Part shown: piece by piece, positions 37,626 to 47,519 of the stretch | How positions within the stretch are numbered: the stretch's first letter is position 1 | How the letters are laid out: the number at the start of each line of letters is the position of its first letter | Source of the DNA: Chitinophagaceae bacterium | Lineage (GTDB): Bacteria; Bacteroidota; Bacteroidia; Chitinophagales; Chitinophagaceae | Reading direction: 5' to 3' | Length of the DNA: 64,000 nucleotides | Assembly: GCA_027486835.1 (NCBI GenBank) | Contig: JAIXOJ010000023.1 | Span: forward strand, 48,360-112,359 | The notes under the pieces: generated by a model | The model's database searches: none | Told to the model about the DNA's origin: nothing | What the model saw: the letters and a program-made list of their open reading frames with translations, nothing else | Position numbers and translations under genes: made by a program

Positions 37626-39011
37626 CTATGCTTTAATTTTTTTACGTGCATCCCCTGCATCATACACAAACAGACAACAGATGGCTGCGCAAATCATAAA
37701 GAAACCTGCCAGCACCACTGCATAAATGGGCTGACCACCATAAATATGTTTCACAATTGCCCCACCAAATAGCCCGTTAATGATTTGCGGTAGCGTAATA
37801 AAAAAATTGAAGATGCCCATGTAAATCCCCAATTTACCTGCGGGAATGGCACCAGATAATATTACATAAGGCATGGCCAAAATGCTCGCCCAAGCAAGTC
37901 CAATGCCCACCATTGAATATTTAAGCATTTCAGGATCTTTAATAAAGTAGATGGAGATTAGCCCTAAACCACCTGCTATTAATGAAAAAGCGTGTGTTGC
38001 TTTTCTGCCAATCAATTTGGCCATAAAGGGCAAGCACAAGGCATAAAACATGGCAACGAAATTATACACGCCAAAGGCAGTGCCCACTTTGTTGCCCGCC
38101 TCGTTGTAGGCAATTGATTTGCTATCATTAATAGATAATCCATACACATGCGTGGCCACGGCATCGGTGGTAAATACCCACATGCTAAAAAGGGCAAACC
38201 AAGTGAAGAACTGCACCAGCCCCAGTTGGCGCATGGTTTTAGGCATTTTGGCAAAATCTTTTAGTATTTCTGATAAACCAGCCTTGGTTTTGTCTTCTTC
38301 AGCGGGTTTGCCGTGGAAAGATTCGTATTCGGCGGGTGGATATTCTTTGGAAAAAAATACGGTAACCAAAATGGCCCCAATAAATACTACTGCACCAATG
38401 TAGAAAGCATACTTAATATTATCTGCCACACCATCGGTTCCTGCTGTCATGCTAAAACCGTTTTTACCCAAAATATCTGGTAAGGCACTACCCACCACCG
38501 CACCCAAACCAATGAGGAAGGTTTGTATGGAAAAGCCCACCGTACTTTGAGAATCTGGTAGATTATCGGCCACCAAAGCGCGAAAGGGTTCCATTGCCAC
38601 ATTGAAAGATGCATCCATAATCATTACCATGCCCGCGCCAATCCACAATGCAGGGATTACACTAGCAGTAGCGCCAGAGTTGGGCAGAAAAACCAAGGCA
38701 AGTGTTGACAACACGGCACCTGCAAGAAAATAGGGTTTGCGACGGCCAAGCCTGTTCCATGTGCGGTCGCTATAATGGCCAATCAGGGGCTGTACAATCA
38801 TGCCTACCAATGGGGCGACAATCCAAAACATGGGCAATTGATCTACATCGGCACCGAAAGAGCGCAGAATTCTACTCGTGTTTCCATTTTGCAATGCGAA
38901 ACCAAACTGGATTCCTAAGAACCCAAAACTCATGGTAAATATTTGACCTAATGACAATTTAGGTTTAGGCACTGCACCTGTTCGTGCAGCGGAAGCGGAT
39001 GAAACAGCCAT
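37626..39011 (-). CDS. MFS sugar transporter, GPH/SLC45-like
   Basis: 461 residues with 12 predicted membrane helices. The N-terminus LSLGQIFTMSFGFLGIQFGF and the loop IGHYSDRTWNRLGRRKPYFL (MFS motif A, D..xRxGRR) match the sucrose/maltose group of the GPH-SLC45 family. A long charged loop lies between helices 6 and 7 (FFSKEYPPAEYESFHGKPAE). Probable role: proton-coupled import of maltose or maltodextrin across the inner membrane. Placement between amylase and glycogen genes supports this. Confidence 0.88.
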   Translation of the reverse strand: MAVSSASAARTGAVPKPKLSLGQIFTMSFGFLGIQFGFALQNGNTSRILRSFGADVDQLPMFWIVAPLVGMIVQPLIGHYSDRTWNRLGRRKPYFLAGAVLSTLALVFLPNSGATASVIPALWIGAGMVMIMDASFNVAMEPFRALVADNLPDSQSTVGFSIQTFLIGLGAVVGSALPDILGKNGFSMTAGTDGVADNIKYAFYIGAVVFIGAILVTVFFSKEYPPAEYESFHGKPAEEDKTKAGLSEILKDFAKMPKTMRQLGLVQFFTWFALFSMWVFTTDAVATHVYGLSINDSKSIAYNEAGNKVGTAFGVYNFVAMFYALCLPFMAKLIGRKATHAFSLIAGGLGLISIYFIKDPEMLKYSMVGIGLAWASILAMPYVILSGAIPAGKLGIYMGIFNFFITLPQIINGLFGGAIVKHIYGGQPIYAVVLAGFFMICAAICCLFVYDAGDARKKIKA

Positions 39012-39206
39012 AGCAATCGTTTAAAAGCAATTAATGTGTATTTTTTACACGAAGCAAAAATGCGATAAAAAAACATCCCGTGTTTGGATAAGTCATAAAA
39101 GTTGCTGAGTTATTTGAATTCCTTCACCAAAATGGAGTGGGAATAGGAGCAACTTTTATGCATCCCCAGGATGTTAACATAAGTGTAGCGTTATTAAATT
39201 GGGTGA

Positions 39207-40490
39207 TTACACCACAAAACCATCATGAAGTATTGCGCCCTTCTTGATAACAACAATACCATCTTTTACACTAAAGAGTGGATGATCTGAGTTTTCTAGG
39301 TGCTTGCCACCAATAATGCGAACATCATTTCCAATGCGGCAGTTTTTATCAATAATGGCATCTTGAATATAGCACCGGTCGCCAATACCTATTTTAGGTA
39401 TGCCTTTGGCTACATTCTCTGCCATAATCTCTAGGGTTTCATAATAGTCATTACCCATAATGTAGGCACTTAATACAGTAGTACCATGACCAATGCGGGA
39501 GCGAATACCTACCACGCAATGCTCCAATCTTGAGGCATTGATAATAGAACCTTCTGCAATTAATGTTTTTTCCAAAGTAGTGCCACTAATCTTAGCAGGT
39601 GGCAACATACGTGGGCGAGTGTACACCACGTTCTCATTATCAAAGAGGTTGAATAATGGAATGTCTTCTGTTAAGGCCAAGTTGGCTTCAAAGAAAGAAT
39701 GGATGTTCCCGATGTCGGTCCAATAACCCTCGTATTGATAACTCAACACTTTAAAATCAACGATAGCATTGGGTATAATTTCTTTACCAAAATCGGTTGC
39801 ATTGGGATGTTTATCCTTCAATAAATGATTAAGTACTTCTTTGTTAAAGATGTAAATACCCATAGAGGCCAAATATTTACGCCCTTTGTTGAGCATCTCT
39901 ACGCCTGTGTCGCTAGTCCAATCAGGAAGTGCGTCTTTGGCTGGTTTCTCAATAAAAGAAGTGATATAGTTTTCCTCGTTAGATTTAAGGATACCAAATT
40001 CTGGTGCATCCCGATCGTCAACAGGAATGGTGGCAATAGAAATATCTGCACCTTTTTTCACGTGCTCGGCAATCATTTCCACAAAATCCATTTGGTACAA
40101 CTGGTCACCACTAAGGATGAGTATATGCTCAAATTCGAGATTAGAAATGTGTCTTAAAGATTGTCTAACCGCATCTGCAGTACCTTGAAACCATCCCGGG
40201 TTGTCGGGGGTTTGTTCTGCTGCAAGAATGTCAACAAACCCCGTACTGAATGCGCTGAAATGATACGTGTTTTTGATGTGTTTGTTTAAGGAGGCAGAGT
40301 TAAACTGCGTAAGTACAAACATTCGGTTGATGGTACTATTCATACAGTTACTGATGGGAATATCCACCAAACGATATTTACCAGCAATGGGTACTGCGGG
40401 TTTTGAACGAGAAGCAGTAAGGGGGTATAAGCGGCTACCGGCACCGCCACCAAGAATAACTGCAACAACTGACTTACTTAAAGAGGCCAT
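39207..40490 (-). CDS. glgC: Glucose-1-phosphate adenylyltransferase
   Basis: 427 residues. Makes ADP-glucose from glucose-1-phosphate and ATP, the committing step of glycogen synthesis. The nucleotide-binding signature VILGGGAGSRLYPLTASRSK and AGKYRLVDIPISNC are present, with FEHILILSGDQLYQMDF in the catalytic core and SFIEKPAKDALP near the sugar-phosphate site. The C-terminal left-handed beta-helix (GTTLEKTLIAEGSIINASRL onward) is complete. It follows glgA on the same strand with a gap of 233 bp. Confidence 0.96.
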   Translation of the reverse strand: MASLSKSVVAVILGGGAGSRLYPLTASRSKPAVPIAGKYRLVDIPISNCMNSTINRMFVLTQFNSASLNKHIKNTYHFSAFSTGFVDILAAEQTPDNPGWFQGTADAVRQSLRHISNLEFEHILILSGDQLYQMDFVEMIAEHVKKGADISIATIPVDDRDAPEFGILKSNEENYITSFIEKPAKDALPDWTSDTGVEMLNKGRKYLASMGIYIFNKEVLNHLLKDKHPNATDFGKEIIPNAIVDFKVLSYQYEGYWTDIGNIHSFFEANLALTEDIPLFNLFDNENVVYTRPRMLPPAKISGTTLEKTLIAEGSIINASRLEHCVVGIRSRIGHGTTVLSAYIMGNDYYETLEIMAENVAKGIPKIGIGDRCYIQDAIIDKNCRIGNDVRIIGGKHLENSDHPLFSVKDGIVVIKKGAILHDGFVV

Positions 40491-40723
40491 GGTATTATTA
40501 AATTAATTTCATTGAAAACGATTACAGTCTTAAATCGGCTGCAATTTATTGGTAAAAAAGTTTGAAGTATCTATATAAATGTTAAGCTGCGTTTAGTTAT
40601 CAACACAACGGTGGAAAAACAGCTTTTTAATGGGGATTAAGTACCAGAAACGCCTAACTATACATGATAATGGCAATTGATAATCCAACTTCGCCATTGT
40701 TTCCTTGCGTAGTATTTGAAGGT

Positions 40724-42130
40724 CTACAGATATACCTGCATGTACTCATCCACAGAACGTTCCCAGCTATGGTCTATCTGCATCATGTATTTACGCATCC
40801 ATTCAAAATGGGTTTTAGATTGATAGACTTGAGTGGCTCTGTAAATGGCATGGGCAATATCTCCTTCGCTAGCATGGTTAAATCGAATACCGAAGCCTTC
40901 ATACTCCCCCATATCGGTTACCGTATCTTGAAGACCACCGGTACTTCTTACCATTGGAACAGTACCATATCTTAAAGCGTACATCTGATTCAATCCACAG
41001 GGCTCTACCCTACTAGGCATTAATAAAAAATCTGCCGAAGCATACATTTTATGACTCAATGCTTCGTCGTATCCAATGACACAATAATAATGTTGAGGGT
41101 ATTGGTGCATGATGGCAGAAAGTCTAGCTTCGACCGCCTTATCCCCACTGCCCAACACCAAAAAAGAAGCTTTTCCAGCTTGATGATGCAATACATTTAA
41201 AAATGCGCCTGGCAAAATATCAGCAGCCTTCTCCCCTACTAATCGCCCAATGAAGACAAATAGCGGAAGGTGTTCATCCAGCCCAAAAAGATTACACAGC
41301 TTTTTCTTGTTTTTCTTTTTACCCGCAGTAACGGTCTTCACAGAAAAATTATGGTCAAGATAATTATCTGTTTCAGGATTCCATACTTCGTTGTCAATAC
41401 CATTTAATATACCCCTGCATTTTCCTTTTTCATATTCAAACAACTTTTCTAGACCATTACTGTGAAAGCGCAATTCGTTCATATAGCTTTGGCTTACCGT
41501 AGTAACGCTCCATGCACATTTGACGGCACTTGCCAATGGGTTAATGGCATTGTTCCAATCTAAATCGCCCCATTTAAAACTATCGTATTCTGGAAGTAGG
41601 TAGTATTTATCCCAACCTATTACTCCTTGATACTGTGCATTATGAATGGTGAGTACGCTTTTTACCATTGCCAGTTTACTAAAGGCAAAGCAATTTTTAA
41701 GCATAAAGGGAATAAAACCTGCATGGTAGTCATGCACATGAATGATATCGGGCTGGTGACTCCATTGGTTTACCCAAGTAAGTACAGCTATCTGAAAGGA
41801 AATAAATCGCTCCGTATCGTCTTGATAACCATAGATTTTTTCTCTGTCAAGTAACCCTGGTATATCTACAAGGTATAAATCAAAACCCAGTTTATTGGTC
41901 TTTTCTTTGATGATGGTAAACTCAAATCTTGCACCACCTAAAAAAGCCACCCCTTTATAATCAACCGCCCACTCGTTACTGTACAAAAACTTGGTTCGAT
42001 ACATGGGCATGACAACTTTAGCATAGTGTCCTGCCTTAGTTTGGTATTTCGGCAAAGCACCTACCACATCACCCAAGCCGCCCGCCTTAGCCATTGGGTA
42101 ACACTCAGCACTCACGTGTAGAATTTCCAT
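40724..42130 (-). CDS. glgA: Glycogen synthase (GT5)
   Basis: 468 residues. Adds glucose from ADP-glucose to glycogen. The N-terminal MEILHVSAECYPMAKAGGLG contains the KxGGLGD ADP-glucose loop; HVHDYHAGFIPFML and the C-terminal GT-B half (PLFVFIGRLVGEKAADILPG, FLLMPSRVEPCGLNQMYALR with the catalytic E) are intact. Upstream of glgC in what may be a glgA-glgC-transporter-amylase transcript, though gaps of 200-470 bp allow separate promoters. Confidence 0.96.
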   Translation of the reverse strand: MEILHVSAECYPMAKAGGLGDVVGALPKYQTKAGHYAKVVMPMYRTKFLYSNEWAVDYKGVAFLGGARFEFTIIKEKTNKLGFDLYLVDIPGLLDREKIYGYQDDTERFISFQIAVLTWVNQWSHQPDIIHVHDYHAGFIPFMLKNCFAFSKLAMVKSVLTIHNAQYQGVIGWDKYYLLPEYDSFKWGDLDWNNAINPLASAVKCAWSVTTVSQSYMNELRFHSNGLEKLFEYEKGKCRGILNGIDNEVWNPETDNYLDHNFSVKTVTAGKKKNKKKLCNLFGLDEHLPLFVFIGRLVGEKAADILPGAFLNVLHHQAGKASFLVLGSGDKAVEARLSAIMHQYPQHYYCVIGYDEALSHKMYASADFLLMPSRVEPCGLNQMYALRYGTVPMVRSTGGLQDTVTDMGEYEGFGIRFNHASEGDIAHAIYRATQVYQSKTHFEWMRKYMMQIDHSWERSVDEYMQVYL

Positions 42131-42426
42131 AAAAAATTATTTTTGGGTTTATGACAAAATCTTAATTCAGGAGGTAAATATATGTGTTGTAATTAACCAC
42201 AAACAGTTGTTCTAATCACATACGGGTATGATTATGATTAATGAGCTTGCAAACCAGTTGTTTCCAACTCAATAGATATCTATTTAAAGCTTCTCAATTG
42301 TTAGCAAATTTGGAAGTGTATCTACTTTTCCTACATCCATACATAAGTGATTGCTTGTTTTAAGCACTAAAAAAGGAATTAAATTCTCCAACACAACCAA
42401 TATAAATGAATCTTGAACTTAAAAAA
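42131..42426. other. Divergent intergenic region between glgA and glucokinase
   Basis: Must contain both divergent promoters. Only the right-hand promoter is recognisable. Confidence 0.5.
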
Positions 42427-42458
42427 TTTAGCTCAAACGATTGTACCTCCTATTTTTG
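42427..42458 (+). promoter_or_regulatory. Promoter of the ROK glucokinase gene
   Basis: TTTA (42427-42430), spacer of 20 and TATTTTTG (42451-42458), an exact TAnnTTTG. Transcription would begin near 42465, which excludes a start codon at 42441 and supports the ATG at 42480. Confidence 0.55.
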
Positions 42459-42479
42459 AAGGCTAATACATCAACGATT

Positions 42480-43445
42480 ATGAGTACAACACCCTCTTCA
42501 AAACTAGTTATTGGAATAGATATAGGCGGAACAGGAACAAAATTTGGAATAGTGAATCAGGAGGGCGAAATCATTGCCCAAGATAAAATCCCCACCAATA
42601 GCGAAAAGCCTGTCAATATTTTTGTTGATAATTTATTTGAAAAAATCCATCCATTGATTGAAAGTAATGGTGGCATCGACAATTTTTTGGGTATAGGCAT
42701 GGGCGCCCCTAATGGCAATATTTACACAGGTAACATTGAGTATGCCGCCAACCTTCATTGGAAAGGGATTGTACCCATTGCACATTTGGTTTCTGAAAAA
42801 TTTGGTCTAAAAACATCTTTAACCAACGACGCAAATGCAGCAGCTATGGGTGAAATGATTTATGGAGCGGCAAAAGGCATGAAGCACTTTATCACCATTA
42901 CATTAGGAACTGGTGTAGGCAGCGGAATTGTGATTGATGGAAAAATTGTTGTAGGCAATGATGGTTTTGCAGGAGAACTAGGCCATACCATTGTAAGGCA
43001 TAATGGGAGACTACATCCACTTACAGGCAGTAAAGGTTGCTTAGAAGTATATGCGTCAGCCACAGGGGTTAGACAAACCGCTATTGAATTTTTACAGGAA
43101 GATGCCAGTAAGCACAGTCTTTTAAGAAATTACAAAGAGGCGGAGCTAACCAGCGAAACTGTTTATGACTGCGCTGTCCAAGGTGATGAAATTGCCAAAA
43201 AAGTATTTGATTTTACGGGAGAAATACTAGGTGAAGCACTTGCCAACTTTGTCATGTTTTCTTCGCCACAGGCCATTATACTTTTTGGAGGATTAACAAA
43301 AGCTGGAAGCTTTATTATGACCCCTACAAAAGAGGCAATGGAAAAAAATCTTTACCAAGTTTTTAAAAATAAAGTGCAATTGGTATTCAGCAACCTGAAA
43401 GAATCGGATGCTGCCATTCTTGGAGCTAGTGCATTAGTTTTCTAA
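42480..43445 (+). CDS. ROK-family glucokinase
   Basis: 321 residues from the ATG at 42480. The phosphate-1 motif VIGIDIGGTGTKFGIVNQEG, LTNDANAAAMGE, ITLGTGVGSGIVIDGKIV and GELGHTIV are typical ROK kinase features; SKGCLEVYASATG follows. The Cys-rich zinc motif of ROK repressors (CxCGxxGCxE) is reduced to one Cys, and there is no DNA-binding domain, so it is a kinase, most likely phosphorylating glucose released by the amylase pathway. A frame extension upstream from 42441 lies ahead of the predicted transcription start and is rejected. Confidence 0.92.
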   Translation: MSTTPSSKLVIGIDIGGTGTKFGIVNQEGEIIAQDKIPTNSEKPVNIFVDNLFEKIHPLIESNGGIDNFLGIGMGAPNGNIYTGNIEYAANLHWKGIVPIAHLVSEKFGLKTSLTNDANAAAMGEMIYGAAKGMKHFITITLGTGVGSGIVIDGKIVVGNDGFAGELGHTIVRHNGRLHPLTGSKGCLEVYASATGVRQTAIEFLQEDASKHSLLRNYKEAELTSETVYDCAVQGDEIAKKVFDFTGEILGEALANFVMFSSPQAIILFGGLTKAGSFIMTPTKEAMEKNLYQVFKNKVQLVFSNLKESDAAILGASALVF

Positions 43446-43607
43446 AATTGATAACTGCAATCGTTATCTACTATCATACTGTTACTAACCTATAATCTTT
43501 GTAAAGCAGTAACTCACAATTGTTGAAAATTAACTAGCATAGCAGTTGGATTTTTAGCCAAATCAATAGCTGTTTCGCTTATCTTCGTCAAAATTTAAAA
43601 AAAGTAT

Positions 43608-44819
43608 ATGAATTTACACGAGTATCAGTCCAAGGGGTTATTGAAAAAGTACAATGTCCCTGTACAAGAAGGTATTGCAGTGGAAACAGTTGCCGCCGCT
43701 GAAGAAGCATACCTAAAAATTAAAGCAGACACTAACAACAAGTTTGCTGTAGTAAAGGCACAAATCCACGCTGGTGGTCGTGGTAAAGGCAAGGTGATAG
43801 AAACTGGTATGAACGGAGTAAAAGTGGGAAAAAGCGTTGAAGATATTTCAAGCTTTGCCACTGGCATATTGGGTGGTACACTTGTTACAATTCAAACTGG
43901 TGAAGCTGGAAAAAAAGTAAATAAAATTCTTGTTGCACAAGACGTTTACTATGATGGCCCTAACCCAACTAAAGAATTATACCTAAGCATATTATTAGAC
44001 AGATCTAAGGGTCAAAACGTAATCATGTACAGTACCGAAGGTGGTATGGACATAGAAGACGTAGCCCACAATACCCCTGAGAAAATATATAAAGAGTGGA
44101 TTCACCCAGGTGGGGGTTTGTTACCATTTCAAGCTAGAAAAATTGCTTTCAATTTTGGATTGTCTGGTGAGGCTTTCAAAAGTTGCGTAAAATTTGTTAC
44201 TAATTTATACAATGCGTACGTTGGTCTTGATGCTGGCATGATTGAAATTAACCCATTCTTCAAAACCAGCGATGACAAGATGATTGCTGTTGACTGTAAA
44301 ATGAACATCGACGATAATGCTATCTTCAGACATGCAGATGTTGCGGAATTAAGAGATATTACAGAAGAAGATCCTACAGAAGTAGAAGCTGGTCAATTTA
44401 ACCTCAACTTCGTGAAACTTGATGGCAATGTAGGTTGCATGGTTAACGGAGCTGGTTTGGCAATGGCTACCATGGACATGATTAAGCTTAGCGGTGGCGA
44501 ACCAGCTAACTTCTTGGACGTAGGAGGTACTGCAAATGCGCAAACCGTAGAAGCCGGTTTTAGAATCATCATGAAAGACCCGAATGTAAAAGCTATTCTT
44601 ATCAATATTTTTGGTGGAATTGTTCGTTGCGACAGGGTTGCAGCTGGTGTTATTGAAGCTTACCATAAATTAGGTGATATCCAAATTCCAATTATTGTAA
44701 GACTACAAGGTACAAATGCTACTGAAGCTAAAAAACTTATTGATGAAAGCGGATTAAAAGTACAATCTGCTATCTTGTTAAGTGAAGCTGCTGATTTAGT
44801 TAAAAAGGCGGTTGCCTAG
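43608..44819 (+). CDS. sucC: Succinate-CoA ligase subunit beta
   Basis: 403 residues. TCA-cycle enzyme that makes ATP or GTP from succinyl-CoA. MNLHEYQSKGLLKKYNVPVQ is the typical start. The ATP-grasp region (VKAQIHAGGRGKGKVIETGM) and the C-terminal CoA-ligase domain with FLDVGGTANAQ and LINIFGGIVRCDRVA are present. The partner sucD is not next to it: a terminator follows at once, so sucC is a single-gene transcript, as often in Bacteroidota. A TATCTTCG about 20 bp upstream could be a -7 box but has no clear partner. Confidence 0.97.
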   Translation: MNLHEYQSKGLLKKYNVPVQEGIAVETVAAAEEAYLKIKADTNNKFAVVKAQIHAGGRGKGKVIETGMNGVKVGKSVEDISSFATGILGGTLVTIQTGEAGKKVNKILVAQDVYYDGPNPTKELYLSILLDRSKGQNVIMYSTEGGMDIEDVAHNTPEKIYKEWIHPGGGLLPFQARKIAFNFGLSGEAFKSCVKFVTNLYNAYVGLDAGMIEINPFFKTSDDKMIAVDCKMNIDDNAIFRHADVAELRDITEEDPTEVEAGQFNLNFVKLDGNVGCMVNGAGLAMATMDMIKLSGGEPANFLDVGGTANAQTVEAGFRIIMKDPNVKAILINIFGGIVRCDRVAAGVIEAYHKLGDIQIPIIVRLQGTNATEAKKLIDESGLKVQSAILLSEAADLVKKAVA

Positions 44820-44844
44820 TCTAGATTATTCATACTTTTTTAAT

Positions 44845-44880
44845 AAAAAGCCTTGCTGCATTAAATGAGCAAGGCTTTTT
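44845..44880 (+). terminator. Terminator of sucC
   Basis: AAAAAGCCTTGCT / AGCAAGGCTTTTT, 13-bp stem with a T-run, 25 bp after the sucC stop codon. Confidence 0.95.
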
Positions 44881-45007
44881 TATTGCCCATTACACATTTA
44901 CCAGACTCATCCATAATTGCCGTGGCAAGAAGTAAGGGTATCAATTTCCGGAAACTAAAAATAAAACATAGATTATCAGGGTGCGAAAAGTTTTTCGCAG
45001 ACATTAG

Positions 45008-45045
45008 TTAAACCTCACCCCCACCCCTCTCCGAAAGGCGAGTGG
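45008..45045. repeat. Dispersed CCTCACCCC element, copy 2
   Basis: CCTCACCCCCACCCCTCTCC then GAAAGGCGAGTGGC. Counterpart of the copy at 10958. Confidence 0.6.
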
Positions 45046-45102
45046 CAAAAATGCACCCGATTACCGATAAGCATCCATATAAATTACCGTATTGCTTACA
45101 CA

Positions 45103-45138
45103 AAAAAAGCCGAAGCTTTTAAATGCTTCGGCTTTTTT
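45103..45138 (-). terminator. Terminator of the sugar-phosphate transferase gene
   Basis: AAAAAAGCCGAAGC / GCTTCGGCTTTTTT, 14-bp stem with an 8-10 base loop and T-runs on both strands; 25 bp downstream of the 45163 stop. Confidence 0.93.
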
Positions 45139-45162
45139 AATTCCTACAATTCTATTCCAAAC

Positions 45163-46554
45163 CTAATAGGCTGCTTCCTCTCCTTTGAAAATATTAATGA
45201 TGGTCATGAAAATGATTTTTACATCTAACATCAGGGACCAGTTTTCCATATACCAAATGTCATGCTCAATTCTTTTTTCCATCATGATGGTTTCTGTAGT
45301 TTCTCCTCTGTATCCACTTACTTGAGCCCAACCTGTAATTCCAGGTTTCATAAACTGTCTCAACATAAATTTATCTACCAATTGGCTGTACTCTTCGGTG
45401 TGCTTTAACATGTGCGGTCTAGGCCCAACGATACTCATGTTACCAAGAATTACATTAAAAAACTGCGGAAATTCATCTAGGCTTGTTTTACGCAAAAACT
45501 TTCCAATTGGGGTAATACGTTTATCATTTTTAGTAGCTTGAACAGTGTTACTGTCTTTGTTAACCGTCATACTCCTAAACTTAAAACACCAAAATGGTTT
45601 ATTATCTCTCCCACTTCTTTCTTGCTTAAAAAAGATAGGACCTTTTGAAGTCAACTTAATAATGAGTCCAATAATAGGTATTAACCACCATAGCACAAAA
45701 ATGATAGCCATTAGACTAAAGGTTACATCGAATATCCGCTTTTTCAACCTATTCTTTAAAGAATGTAAAGGTTCTGGACGATGACTTACAATAGGGATAT
45801 TATCAAAGTACTCTAGTTGGTAAAAGTTTGAAGACATATTGCTATTGGGAGTAACAAATTTAACCCGCACACAATTTTTTTCAGCATTCTCAATCAGTTC
45901 ATTGATGTCTTTATTTTGCTCAGGAAGAATGGTGGAATAAATTTCGCTAATATCATTCTCTACTGCGTAGTCCACACAATCGTCCAATTTCCTCACGATG
46001 CTTTGATTACCAGAATGCACTTTAGAAGGGTTTACGTCTAAAAAACCTTGAAAAGAATAAATGGAAGTATGATCGATGAAGTAGTTGGCAAGTTTTACCC
46101 CTATTTCATTTTGCCCAACTATAGCAATACGCTTATTTAATTTTGATTTTTTAGCAATAAACTCTACAATGTAGGTTAAATAGATTCTACTAATAGCCAT
46201 TAAGAAGAATAACAGAACATAGCAAACTAATAATAGTCCAATTGGAATTTTAACCTTGAGGAAAAATGCAGTAAACACAACCAATAGACATTGTATGGCA
46301 TAGGTTTTAACAGTCCCACGGAGTACGTTTTCAATAAATCGCATGGTATTATTATGATACAAGTGTGTTATACGACTACACAACAACCAAGCTAAGTTGA
46401 AAAATATTACACTTTGTAAGAAAAAATCATGTTCAACCGTATTAGGATCAACCGAAGTAAAGTAAGCAACAAAGTAAGAGGCATTTACGATAACGAAATC
46501 GCTGCATAATAAAGAAACCTTAAGTAAATAAGAGTTATTATTATTCATAAGCAT
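45163..46554 (-). CDS. Undecaprenyl-phosphate sugar phosphotransferase (WcaJ/polyprenyl glycosylphosphotransferase)
   Basis: 463 residues. Five hydrophobic helices, four in the first 130 residues and one near residue 270-290 (SLMAIIFVLWWLIPIIGLII), enclose a CoA-binding-like cytosolic domain (IAIVGQNEIGVKLANYFIDH). The C-terminal catalytic domain shows FKQERSGRDNKPFWCFKFRS, KTSLDEFPQFFNVILGNMSI and GPRPHMLKHTEEYSQLVDKF, then KPGITGWAQVSGYRGE. It transfers a hexose-1-phosphate to the lipid carrier, the first step of exopolysaccharide or capsule repeat synthesis. No other polysaccharide genes are adjacent. Confidence 0.92.
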   Translation of the reverse strand: MLMNNNNSYLLKVSLLCSDFVIVNASYFVAYFTSVDPNTVEHDFFLQSVIFFNLAWLLCSRITHLYHNNTMRFIENVLRGTVKTYAIQCLLVVFTAFFLKVKIPIGLLLVCYVLLFFLMAISRIYLTYIVEFIAKKSKLNKRIAIVGQNEIGVKLANYFIDHTSIYSFQGFLDVNPSKVHSGNQSIVRKLDDCVDYAVENDISEIYSTILPEQNKDINELIENAEKNCVRVKFVTPNSNMSSNFYQLEYFDNIPIVSHRPEPLHSLKNRLKKRIFDVTFSLMAIIFVLWWLIPIIGLIIKLTSKGPIFFKQERSGRDNKPFWCFKFRSMTVNKDSNTVQATKNDKRITPIGKFLRKTSLDEFPQFFNVILGNMSIVGPRPHMLKHTEEYSQLVDKFMLRQFMKPGITGWAQVSGYRGETTETIMMEKRIEHDIWYMENWSLMLDVKIIFMTIINIFKGEEAAY

Positions 46555-46958
46555 TCATATATTTCAGTGGCGGGCAAGGTAAATTAAATTCACCTCATGG
46601 GAAGATTTTTTTTTAACGGCTTTTTAATTTTCAGAACACCATAATACCACTAAAAAAGGCTGTATTCATTTATTCACGTTCGCCTTATTGTACACTTTCA
46701 ATCCAAATCCCTTGCTTTTCTAATGAAATTACCAATGAACGGAACTATAAAACATACTAGTTCTAATAAAGAACGTTTAATCCCTATTTATTACCTCCAA
46801 CGGATTTTAGGGCAGTTTTGAAAATAATCTTAAGCTGCATCTTTACCAAAAAATCACCTATTCTAATACTGTCTGATACCATGTTCAAATAAAAAACATT
46901 CCCTTACTTTCCAACCTTTACACCAAACCGAACTCTTATAGGGGTAGATAACATTATT
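46555..46958. other. Divergent intergenic region
   Basis: Contains the promoters for the transferase and the sigma-factor operon. No gene or repeat recognised; TACTTTCC near 46904 may be a degenerate -7 box. Confidence 0.45.
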
Positions 46959-47519
46959 TTGGAAGAATTTGACTCATTTCATAGCACCATTTTTTTTGAA
47001 GCCAAACAAGGCAATAGGAAATCAATGGAACTAATTTATAAGCAATACAGTAAAGCCATGTTTAATATTTGCTTAAGAATGATGGGAAATACGCACGATG
47101 CAGAAGATGTTTTACAGGATGCTTTTGTAAAGGCTTTTGGTCATCTTCACCAATTAAAGGAGTTTACGCAATTTGGAGGGTGGCTGAAAAGAATTGTTAT
47201 TAATGAGTGTATAAAACAAAGTAAAAAGAAAGGCGGATTTAGTGAACTTTCCACAACTGACGTTAATGCATTATCGGAAACTGATTATTCCACTTGGTGG
47301 CACAATGTTGATTTGGCAATGATTCATGGTCAGATTAAATCCCTCCCAGACGGCTGTCGTCAAATTTTTACCTTATTTTCTATTGAAAACTATAGTCACA
47401 AAACAATTGCATTGGAACTAGACATATCAGAGAGTACCAGTAAGAGCCAGTACCACCGTGCTAAAATGCTTTTAAGATCTCGACTTACTAAAATTTTACA
47501 ACAGAATGGATCCATTTAA
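46959..47519 (+). CDS. ECF-type RNA polymerase sigma factor
   Basis: 186 residues, started at TTG 46959; no ATG lies upstream in frame close by. Region 2: FEAKQGNRKSMELIYKQYSK, then LRMMGNTHDAEDVLQDAFVK. Region 4: LPDGCRQIFTLFSIENYSHK and LDISESTSKSQYHRAKMLL (helix-turn-helix). It directs transcription of a small regulon, probably in response to an envelope signal. Its stop overlaps the start of the next gene by 14 bp (ATGGATCCATTTAA), so the sigma factor and its putative anti-sigma partner are translationally coupled. Confidence 0.93.
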   Translation: MEEFDSFHSTIFFEAKQGNRKSMELIYKQYSKAMFNICLRMMGNTHDAEDVLQDAFVKAFGHLHQLKEFTQFGGWLKRIVINECIKQSKKKGGFSELSTTDVNALSETDYSTWWHNVDLAMIHGQIKSLPDGCRQIFTLFSIENYSHKTIALELDISESTSKSQYHRAKMLLRSRLTKILQQNGSI

